The translations under genes and the position numbers were made by a program. 44,751 nucleotides of DNA from UBA6544 sp049601975. Its GTDB lineage: Bacteria > Pseudomonadota > Alphaproteobacteria > UBA8366. Below the pieces are notes generated by a model. It did no database searches and was not told the DNA's origin. It saw nothing but the letters and a program-made list of their open reading frames with translations. Each line of letters opens with the position of its first letter. The first letter of the stretch is position 1. Shown piece after piece: positions 1-5,709 of this stretch. Location of the stretch: assembly GCA_049601975.1 (NCBI GenBank), contig JBMYRC010000016.1, positions 1 to 44,751 on the forward strand, written 5' to 3'.

Positions 1-132
1 TCCTTCGTCTTCATATTCTTTGACGATGTTCCAGCCCATTCGTTCACAATACTCACGGACTTCAATTTTCTGGTTGTTTGTGCGTTGTTCTGATGTCGAA
101 CAACGGAAATAGCATGCAACCTTGCGGTCCAT
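1..132 (-). CDS. Serine recombinase (resolvase/invertase family), N-terminal 44 residues, cut by window edge
   Basis: Minus-strand reading from ATG at 132 is open to base 1 and matches the start of the resolvase/invertase catalytic domain. The visible pattern is YFRCSTSEQRTNNQ, then REYCERMGWNIVKEYEDEG. In this family the serine of the R-x-S-T motif attacks DNA and becomes covalently linked to it; here that is Ser12. The spacing of the S-T-x-E-Q, N-Q, C-E-R-x-G-W and DEG blocks fits well. The rest of the gene lies outside the window, so a small resolvase and a large serine integrase cannot be told apart. A palindromic promoter region lies directly upstream (150-188). The gene is AT-rich like its neighbours and unlike the core genes after 3345, which supports a mobile element. 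Family confidence is high despite the short length. Confidence 0.82.
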   Translation of the reverse strand, partial: MDRKVACYFRCSTSEQRTNNQKIEVREYCERMGWNIVKEYEDEG

Positions 133-149
133 TCAAATCTCATCAAATT

Positions 150-188
150 GTTAAGGAATATTATAGAGAAGTTAAGGTATTCCTTAAC
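150..188 (-). promoter_or_regulatory. Palindromic operator/promoter (or recombination subsites) upstream of the serine recombinase
   Basis: GTTAAGG occurs at 150-156 and 171-177, with its complement CCTTAAC at 182-188. The last two form a perfect 7-bp inverted repeat with a 4-bp spacer. TTAAGGAATA (151-160) and TATTCCTTAA (178-187) also form a perfect 10-bp inverted pair. On the minus strand a TATAAT hexamer lies at 160-165, about 30 bases before the recombinase ATG at 132. This fits an autoregulated promoter; resolvases often bind inverted subsites next to their own gene. The function is inferred. Confidence 0.5.
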
Positions 189-429
189 CCTCTCCACATA
201 GTAATAATACTAAAAATCAAGGGTAGCGTCAAGACTACCTTGCAGCAACCCATTGTTTTTGCTATATTTTATTATTTTTGTTGATGATAAATGACAGATT
301 AGAAACGCCACAGATGCATATTTATTTTTAGCTTCTTCAGTTGACCGTGAGATAGAGAAAAATTCTCGATTCAAAGAGGCAAAACGAGGATTTCTTCCGT
401 GGTGTATCCGAGTGGTGCAATGTGATGGA

Positions 430-615
430 TTAGATGAATACGATCTTGGTGGTTCCATCGTTTATTTCTGCCAGATCGTTCTGGACCTTATGTGCCAAGG
501 ACCTCCTTATATAATCTAATGGATTCACATTCCATTTATCACATACCGTGTCGATACTGTTTCTGAGGTCTTCTGAGAGCCTGAGTGAGGTTTGTGTCGT
601 ATAGCGTTGTTTCAT
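430..615 (-). CDS. Small protein, ribbon-helix-helix-like (61 aa)
   Basis: A 61-residue ORF with a good ribosome site (AAGGAAAATA, 617-626) one base from its ATG. The N-terminal part, TSLRLSEDLRNSIDTVCDKW, alternates like the strand and first helix of Arc/CopG-type ribbon-helix-helix DNA-binding proteins. A second helix with YIRRSL follows near residues 35-40. These proteins bind DNA as dimers and commonly act as antitoxins or element-borne repressors. No toxin-like partner is visible beside it. The fold call is weak pattern recognition. The gene itself is supported by its leader, shared with two other genes in this region. What it regulates, if anything, cannot be told; the palindrome at 150-188 is one candidate target. 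Confidence 0.55.
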   Translation of the reverse strand: MKQRYTTQTSLRLSEDLRNSIDTVCDKWNVNPLDYIRRSLAHKVQNDLAEINDGTTKIVFI

Positions 616-616
616 G

Positions 617-626
617 TATTTTCCTT
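617..626 (-). promoter_or_regulatory. Shared translation-start leader AAGGAAAATA (first of three copies)
   Basis: The same 10 bases sit just upstream of three ATGs on the minus strand: here (gene 430-615), at 1488-1497 (gene 1318-1485) and at 2493-2502 (gene 2210-2488). AAGG is the Shine-Dalgarno core, followed by an A/T-rich spacer. The identity across unrelated small genes suggests a common expression signal within the accessory region. Confidence 0.6.
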
Positions 627-838
627 CGATGTGGTCAACATCCTATTCGATCTGACAGATGGATCAGTAGTGGATCGTGGATGTGACTGAAATGTTCTGT
701 AGCTATTTATAACGGTGGTGACGGAATCTATCCGGCAACAGGACAGTTTTATCCGCTAACCGGTCCTTCTTGGACTTTTGGGAGACACTTGTCTTATTCA
801 GTTGTTTCCTGATAGTAGAAAATGAGTGGTAAGACGGT

Positions 839-1216
839 TTATTCATCGTTCAGAAAGTCCTCTCGAAACTGATCAATCTCTTCATCGGCCATCAATTTGA
901 TCGTGTGACCATCGCCATAAGTCACATCCACCTCTCTTGGGTCGATGTTCCATAATCTGGACCTGATCCAGTTGATGAGGTGTTTTGCGTGAGTGGCGTG
1001 ACTGTGTTTTTGATTCATTTTCATTTGATGAGGAATGTCAGTCTCCTCTCGCCCATAACTCAACACGACAGAGGTGCTGGCTATGGTGATCTTGGTATTA
1101 TGGTCGTCATCAGGGAAAGAAAATGAAACTGTGTAAGGAAACTTCACAGAGTAGGCAGAGTATGGGTTTTCCAGTGTCTCTGTCTGGTTGAGGGTATCGT
1201 CTTCAGTCATGGTCAT
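839..1216 (-). CDS. Hypothetical protein (125 aa) of the accessory region
   Basis: I do not recognise this protein. It is 125 residues, acidic at both ends (N-terminal TEDDTLNQTETLE, C-terminal DEEIDQFREDFLNDE), with a central basic and His-rich stretch (QMKMNQKHSHATHAKH, about residues 65-80) and no signal peptide or membrane segment. AGGAT three bases before the ATG at 1216 provides a ribosome site; a second ATG two codons later is the alternative start. It lies in the same strand series as the neighbouring small genes and shares their AT-rich base use. The coding call rests on length, the ribosome site and a sensible amino-acid composition. Small soluble proteins of unknown role are common cargo of phages and integrative elements, but no function can be given. 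Confidence 0.6.
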   Translation of the reverse strand: MTMTEDDTLNQTETLENPYSAYSVKFPYTVSFSFPDDDHNTKITIASTSVVLSYGREETDIPHQMKMNQKHSHATHAKHLINWIRSRLWNIDPREVDVTYGDGHTIKLMADEEIDQFREDFLNDE

Positions 1217-1317
1217 AACATCCTAAATAGATGACAGGTCTAGACTGTTGGAACCGTCATTGATTCCTTGTCTGATCAGAGTAAGGAGAAACCTTAGTCT
1301 TGCCCTGTCATTGATAT

Positions 1318-1485
1318 TTAGGGATGCAGATAATCACTTGGATAAGGATGAAGACTGACCTTGATATATTCTTGAACCAGTTCTTGTTGATAATGATGGT
1401 GAGCTTCTTTGGTAAGACTTTTTAGATAAGGGTCTAAGGATTTATAATCGTGTAGGAATGTTTTGATATTATTGATTCGGGACAT
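1318..1485 (-). CDS. Small protein (55 aa) of the accessory region
   Basis: A 55-codon reading frame starts at ATG 1485 with MSRINNIKTFLHDYKSLD and ends at TAA 1318-1320. It is rich in Tyr, His and Lys (TKEAHHHYQQELVQEYI in the middle) and looks helical and soluble. No family is recognised. The AAGGAAAATA leader at 1488-1497 is identical to those of two other genes here, which is the main reason to believe it is translated. It lies on the same strand as its neighbours, about 100 bases downstream of an AT-rich stretch with no gene. Role unknown. Confidence 0.55.
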   Translation of the reverse strand: MSRINNIKTFLHDYKSLDPYLKSLTKEAHHHYQQELVQEYIKVSLHPYPSDYLHP

Positions 1486-2209
1486 TTTATTTTCCTTCTT
1501 ATTTTTTTATTCATTTATCAAATGTATTATTTTTGAATGATTATTCTGCGGTAGTGTTTAGTTCAGACACACTTAACCTACTCAGGAAAAGTGCATCAAA
1601 ACTGTTCTGCTTGCAGCGTCCAGTCGTTACATCTCCATCAGAGAAACTTATTGAACCAATACTATCACGTTTGAAATTCAAGAAGTTGGGTGGGTAATCC
1701 GATATCCCATTCACTCACATCATTGGGGTCTTCCAAATCCATGTGAGTTCTTCCTCTACTTGAACTACGGTCAGGTCATGGAGCCGATGAAGATGACATC
1801 CATGTTCTGCGAAGGTAAATTATTCCTTCATCCTGCTGGTAATATTTCATCACCCATATCCAACTTTGGTGATAACTGAAATCGTCAGATTACAAGGTCC
1901 TTGCGGGTGCAATCTGTGTTCATTCTATTTTATTTCCCCATCAGTTCTAACAACACCATCGGCATCTAACATCAGTGTGGAGAATCCCATCATCTTGACT
2001 GGGAAACCGGAGTTCCTTTTATTTAGTCGTTTTGAGATGCGTGGGAGACACATTTTTCAATAAAAATGAACATATTAAAATTACGCAATAATATTACGTT
2101 ATAATCTAATGCTAACTAATTTTGATTAGACCTTCAGTAGATATCTTCTCGTTTCGAGGATGGTGGTTCAACGTGTTAACAGGAACCTTCATTTCTTATA
2201 TTGCAGACC
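1486..2209. other. AT-rich stretch without a recognisable gene
   Basis: All frames are broken by stops. The longest plus-strand frame (1866-2063) has no ribosome site and an implausible composition. On the minus strand a short open stretch around 1690-1800 (ending QVEEELTWIWKTPMM) has no start codon and could be the tail of a decayed gene. Apart from the leader of the gene ending at 1318, nothing further is seen. Confidence 0.5.
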
Positions 2210-2488
2210 CTACTCAACCTTACTCACCGCAAACCCAGATGCACCCTTACCTTTTGATCGTTTGATGACATAACCCTTGCTCCCCAACCGGAATGCCTTG
2301 TCATGTACCAGTGAAGACAGGGCTTCTTCGATCTTCACCGCAACAGGGTCAATCTGAACCGAGTTCTCTTTGGTCTGCGTCTTCATCCATTTCGTAAACG
2401 CATTATCTGCAATCTCATTTCCCAGACTTTTGCGTAGTGCGTTCAACTTACGGATTTGACCTTTATTGAGAGTTGCTTCGTTTATCAT
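2210..2488 (-). CDS. Hypothetical basic protein (92 aa) of the accessory region
   Basis: A 92-residue soluble protein, not recognised. The N-terminal half (KGQIRKLNALRKSLGNEIADNAF, residues 8-30) looks helical and basic. The C-terminal half is Lys/Ser/Gly-rich (YVIKRSKGKGASGFAVSK) and could bind nucleic acid. The ATG at 2488 is preceded by the shared leader AAGGAAAATA (2493-2502). The gene is divergent from the plus-strand gene at 2563, so 2489-2562 probably holds both promoters. Composition and leader group it with the other small genes of this region. A DNA- or RNA-binding accessory role is only a guess from charge. Confidence 0.6.
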   Translation of the reverse strand: MINEATLNKGQIRKLNALRKSLGNEIADNAFTKWMKTQTKENSVQIDPVAVKIEEALSSLVHDKAFRLGSKGYVIKRSKGKGASGFAVSKVE

Positions 2489-2562
2489 TTTGTATTTTCC
2501 TTAGATATGAGAAGGACGGGTATAGAGTTGCGGACCAATCAAACCAAGAGTTTTCGCACCAA

Positions 2563-2811
2563 ATGTCCAACTGGCAAATTGACTACAGAGTGAAATATAA
2601 CATCACATTCCAACATAACGATGGTCGTACAGAAGCGGTGACTGACAGTGTGATCATGGAGGCTCGTTCTCAGGAAGAAGCTGAGGCGATTATCCTACAT
2701 CAATATGAACACAATGGTGTTCCACTCACTTCTTTTCCTGATGGATGGCATGGTGAAATCAAGAATGAAAAACTGGAGATTGATGAGATTATAAAGGTCT
2801 GGGAATACTGA
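2563..2811 (+). CDS. Hypothetical protein (82 aa) of the accessory region
   Basis: Not recognised. From ATG 2563 it reads MSNWQIDYRVKYNITFQHNDG, then a helical, acidic middle (EARSQEEAEAIILHQYE) and an acidic end (KLEIDEIIKVWEY). It looks like a small alpha/beta soluble protein with one beta-rich N-terminal half. The frame is open further upstream, but those residues look like leader translation, so ATG 2563 is chosen; its ribosome site (AAGAG) is weak. It is the only plus-strand gene of the AT-rich region and is divergent from the gene at 2210-2488. Small proteins of this make-up are frequent in phages, but there is no evidence for a particular role. Confidence 0.55.
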   Translation: MSNWQIDYRVKYNITFQHNDGRTEAVTDSVIMEARSQEEAEAIILHQYEHNGVPLTSFPDGWHGEIKNEKLEIDEIIKVWEY

Positions 2812-3016
2812 TATCAGGGTGTTCCACTATAGTCGTCAGTGGTCCATCGTTTAGATTCTGGATGTCATTTAGACCATATTACGAATGACGATAGGCGGTG
2901 TTAGGTAGTCTCACACATTGGGTTTCTTAGGTGCAAAGGTATCCTAAATGCACTGGAAACCCTTCGCTGCGTCTTTCAGACCATAGATAGAATGGTAATG
3001 CATTTTGGAAGAAAGT

Positions 3017-3093
3017 TGGTGCGCCCGGCAGGATTTGAACCTGCGGCCTCAGGATTAGGAATCCTGCGCTCTATCCGACTGAGCTACGGGCGC
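3017..3093 (-). tRNA. tRNA-Arg (anticodon CCT)
   Basis: On the minus strand the sequence folds as a full cloverleaf of 77 bases including an encoded CCA (3017-3019). Acceptor GCGCCCG pairs with CGGGCGC, the anticodon loop is TTCCTAA in a CAGGA/TCCTG stem, and the T loop is TTCAAAT. The anticodon CCT reads AGG (Arg). Its 5' half is duplicated at 3238-3278. It stands at the boundary between the AT-rich accessory region on the left and core genes on the right. Confidence 0.97.
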
Positions 3094-3094
3094 A
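3054..3094 (-). repeat. 41-bp direct repeat, copy 1 (5' half of tRNA-Arg)
   Basis: Identical over 41 bases to 3238-3278. It covers the tRNA from one base before its 5' end through the anticodon loop. The identity stops sharply one base into the 3' side of the anticodon stem and one base upstream of the tRNA. This is the form expected of an attachment-site core at the anticodon loop of a tRNA gene. Confidence 0.85.
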
Positions 3095-3237
3095 ACCTCA
3101 CCAAATCGTTATTGATTGAGATGTGCAGTGTCAAATAAATCCCAATCAAGATATTCACAAATCGTTCACACGGTAACAATATGCGGAAAACACTATAGTT
3201 TGTGCGGTTTTTTACTATGTTTGGGATGGACCCATAT
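3095..3237. other. 143-bp segment between the tRNA-Arg repeat copies; possible attachment-site arm DNA
   Basis: AT-rich and non-coding. It carries a near-repeat (CCAAATCGTT at about 3102 and ACAAATCGTT at about 3156) and an imperfect inverted pair (TTGATTG near 3112, CAATCAA near 3145). Short repeats like these resemble arm sites bound by integrases. It is also the natural place for the promoter of the intact tRNA. Its function is inferred. Confidence 0.35.
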
Positions 3238-3278
3238 ATTAGGAATCCTGCGCTCTATCCGACTGAGCTACGGGCGCA
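3238..3278 (-). repeat. 41-bp direct repeat, copy 2 (orphan 5' half of tRNA-Arg)
   Basis: A perfect second copy of the tRNA-Arg(CCT) 5' half, 184 bases from the first, without any 3' half. It cannot make a functional tRNA. It most likely marks the other end of an integration or excision event. Core chromosomal genes begin directly to its right. Confidence 0.85.
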
Positions 3279-3344
3279 TTGTGTCGAATTTATAACACCA
3301 TCAGCGCAGCCAGAAAGCTTGGCCCATATAATTTCCTAATTAGA

Positions 3345-3851
3345 TCAGTCGAAGAGGCTGTTCAACGGGATTGAATAATAGATGAGAGCGGTTTCCGTAC
3401 CCGGGTTGTCGTCGCCGATGCTGGCATTTGACAGATGGTGCACCGCGACGCCAAGACGCGAACGGTCATCGAACCGGTAAGCCAGCTCGAAGCCTGAGCG
3501 GAATTCGATCACATGGCCCAGATCCTGGCCGTCACCTTCGGTATAAGCACCCACTGCTGTATTTGGGGTTAGCACCCATCGGTTGCCGAAATAGATGTCC
3601 AGCAGGAAACCGAAATAGCCGTATAACGACGCATCCGACGTAGCGAAACCGCCGACGAAGGGACGGATTTTCCAGAGCTCGTAATCCGAGCGGTACTCGA
3701 TGTTGAATGCGGCACCTTGTTTGCGGTCCGCGATGACACCCGTAGCGCCTGCGCCCAGCGAAATAAACGCCGGTTCGTCGTCAGCGGTGGCCGGATGGGT
3801 CGCTGCCATTGCAGCGAAAAGCACAATCGCAAGTTTAATGAGCGTTTTCAA
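3345..3851 (-). CDS. PagL-type lipid A 3-O-deacylase (acyloxyacyl hydrolase), outer membrane
   Basis: A 168-residue protein with a signal peptide (MKTLIKLAIVLFAAMAATHPATA) followed by alternating strands typical of a small outer-membrane barrel. PagL removes the 3-O-linked acyl chain of lipid A using a His-Ser-Glu triad spaced H, +2, +14. Here His139, Ser141 and Glu153 (in HLSNASIGDDNPGTE) keep exactly that spacing, and the adjacent Asn142 is also usual. The start is a TTG codon preceded by GGGGAG at a good distance; no ATG fits the signal peptide. The gene stands alone between the orphan tRNA half and prolyl iminopeptidase. Remodelling lipid A would alter envelope charge and host or antibiotic response. 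The family call is supported by the triad; substrate is by homology. Confidence 0.8.
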   Translation of the reverse strand: MKTLIKLAIVLFAAMAATHPATADDEPAFISLGAGATGVIADRKQGAAFNIEYRSDYELWKIRPFVGGFATSDASLYGYFGFLLDIYFGNRWVLTPNTAVGAYTEGDGQDLGHVIEFRSGFELAYRFDDRSRLGVAVHHLSNASIGDDNPGTETALIYYSIPLNSLFD

Positions 3852-3925
3852 ACGCCTGCTCCCCTACTCTTAGCTCGCGCATGATAGTCTAATCGGCGCA
3901 AAGCGCAATCCTTTCTCAAACAGCC

Positions 3926-4882
3926 TTAATTGCCGGGTAAAGCTTTGAAACGCTCCATGGCCGTAATCAGTTCGCTGCGAATGCCCGGCTCCATAGCCGA
4001 ATGCCCGGCATCGGTCACAATGTGCAGTCTTGCACGGGTCCAGACTTCCGACAACTCGACCGCGCTAACCGCTGGGCAGACAGCGTCGTAACGTCCTTGG
4101 ACGATGACACCCGGTATATCATTCAGCAAATTAGCGTTCTTTAGAAGCGCGCCTTCCTCCATGAAGCAATTATTCACGAAATAATGCGCCTCGATTCGAG
4201 CCAGCCCCAACGCCGTTGCCGGATCAAGAAATGAAGAGACTGCTTCTGGATTGGGCCGCAACGTGGAACACGATCCTTCATAACGGCTCCAGATACGTGC
4301 TGCCGGCAGGTGCACCTTTGGGTCTGGGTCGACCAGCCGCCGATGGTAATTGCCAAGTAGGTCGCCGCGTTCATTCTCCGGCAGGTGATCAGCGAATTCG
4401 CGCCATGCTTCAGGGAAAAGGCGCCTCATGCCGGTCATGAACCAATCGACTTCGTCATTTCGGCACAGAAAGATGCCGCGCAATATCAATCCAAGACATC
4501 GGTTGGGATGCTGCTCGGCATAGGCCAGCGCTAAACTCGACCCCCATGAGCCGCCGAATACATACCATTTAGAGATATCGAGCCGCTCCCTCAGCGTTTC
4601 GATATCATCCACCAAGTCGCTCGTCGTATTGTTCGTCAAATCACCAAGCGGCGTCGAACGCCCCGCCCCGCGCTGATCGAAGATGACAATTCGATAATGC
4701 CGAGGATCGAAAAATCGGCGATGCGCCGGAACCGCCCCGGCACCGGGTCCGCCGTGCAAAAAGACCACTGGTACACCTTCGGGGTTGCCGCTTTGCTCCC
4801 AATAGACATGATGCGGATCATCGACTGCGAGTGTGCCGGTTTCATAGGGTTCGATTTCGGGAAATAAAGTATGTCGGTTCAT
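3926..4882 (-). CDS. pip: Prolyl iminopeptidase (peptidase family S33)
   Basis: A cytoplasmic alpha/beta-hydrolase of 318 residues that releases N-terminal proline from peptides. The oxyanion block HGGPG is at residues 43-47 and the nucleophile motif GGSWGS at 110-115 (Ser112). FDQRGAGRS (68-76) is characteristic of this family. The catalytic His lies near the end in DAGHSAMEPG, preceded by GRYDAVCP with the Asp. The frame is open further upstream, but ATG 4882 has GGAAG six bases before it and gives the usual family start (NRHTLFPEIEPY). It is divergent from the broken nuclease gene at 4939 with only 56 bases between them, so both promoters must be compressed there. Length is standard. Confidence 0.92.
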   Translation of the reverse strand: MNRHTLFPEIEPYETGTLAVDDPHHVYWEQSGNPEGVPVVFLHGGPGAGAVPAHRRFFDPRHYRIVIFDQRGAGRSTPLGDLTNNTTSDLVDDIETLRERLDISKWYVFGGSWGSSLALAYAEQHPNRCLGLILRGIFLCRNDEVDWFMTGMRRLFPEAWREFADHLPENERGDLLGNYHRRLVDPDPKVHLPAARIWSRYEGSCSTLRPNPEAVSSFLDPATALGLARIEAHYFVNNCFMEEGALLKNANLLNDIPGVIVQGRYDAVCPAVSAVELSEVWTRARLHIVTDAGHSAMEPGIRSELITAMERFKALPGN

Positions 4883-4938
4883 GCTGCTTCCATGAAGATC
4901 ACCAGCGGCGTCATCTTTCAAATTTGCCGCACTGTGGT

Positions 4939-5709
4939 GTGAGCGGTTTGATTATTTTTCCTGCTGTGGTTTTGCCCTTTACCACCCTCGCAGGCCAGCA
5001 GAAAGGCTTGGAGCCCGGCGGTAGCACCACCATAGTCGAACTTGTCGACGGAGACACGCTGTGTCTAGACACCGGCAGACAAGTCCGGCTTATCGGCCTT
5101 CAAGCACCCAAAATACCGCCTGGCAGAGCCAATTTCAAAGCATGGCCCTTGGGTGAGGAAGCCGAGTCAGTACTGGCTAAGATGGCTTCGGGAAAACGAC
5201 GCAGGCCGTCTTACGTTGGACGTAAGAGTGATCGGTATGGCCGCTTGCTTGCGTGGTTACATGGTTAAGGAATTTGGACTCAGGGCGAAATGCGGCGCCT
5301 TTGCTGGGCCGATGTCTATTCCTTTCCAGAACACCGTCGTCTGGTCCGCGAAATGTTTGGGCTGGAAAGACAGGCACGGGAATTTAAGCGCGGTATTTGG
5401 GTACATCCCTACTATAGAATACGGCAAGTGGGCGGTTTACGCGGCAATATAGATACATCTCAGGTCATTGAAGGACGGGTGGGAGATGTTGCAACGGTGA
5501 AGGGACGCACGTATTTAAATTTTGAAGCTGATTGGCGCAGCGACTTCACCGTATCTGTGGCGCCACGGGATCGGCGGCCGTTCGCCGACGGTCCTGTTAA
5601 GCTGGTCGATATAAAAGGCCGTCTTGTCCGTGTTCGTGGATGGCTCGGATGGCGCAATGGCCCGATGATCGAGGTCACGCATCTGGAACAGATCGAGGTG
5701 TTGGAATGA
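4939..5709 (+). pseudogene. Thermonuclease-like (SNase family) gene interrupted by one in-frame stop
   Basis: From GTG 4939 the frame encodes a hydrophobic leader (SGLIIFPAVVLPFTTLA), then SNase hallmarks: VELVDGDTL, VRLIGLQAPKIPPGR, WPLGEEAE and DRYGRLLAWLHG. A TAA at 5266-5268 (codon 110) stops it. The same frame then continues with GIWTQGEM, WADVYSFPEHRR and GIWVHPYYRIR, as expected for the second half of the domain, to TGA at 5707-5709. A single base change would explain the break; there is no frameshift. SNase proteins cleave DNA or RNA, usually outside the cytoplasm. The last codon overlaps the ATG of the M48 protease (ATGA), so the pair was built to be co-translated. It may be a genuine null allele or a sequencing error. 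Restart at ATG 5290 would give a fragment without the N-terminal metal-binding residues. Confidence 0.8.

Noticed and set aside
222..239. GGTAG/CTACC hairpin as a terminator
   Set aside because: Only five base pairs with an 8-base loop, weak T run, and nearly 200 bases from the nearest gene end.
210..458. 82-aa minus-strand frame overlapping the end of the small gene at 430-615
   Set aside because: No ribosome site, implausible composition, and it overlaps a better-supported gene.
695..812. Plus-strand open stretch reading AIYNGGDGIYPATG
   Set aside because: About 36 codons with no start codon or ribosome site; may be chance or a fragment.
1866..2063. 65-aa plus-strand frame
   Set aside because: No ribosome site, no recognisable pattern, lies in a stretch full of stops.
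5290..5709. Independent gene for the second half of the SNase domain
   Set aside because: It is in the same frame as the first half and separated only by one stop codon, so a broken single gene is simpler.
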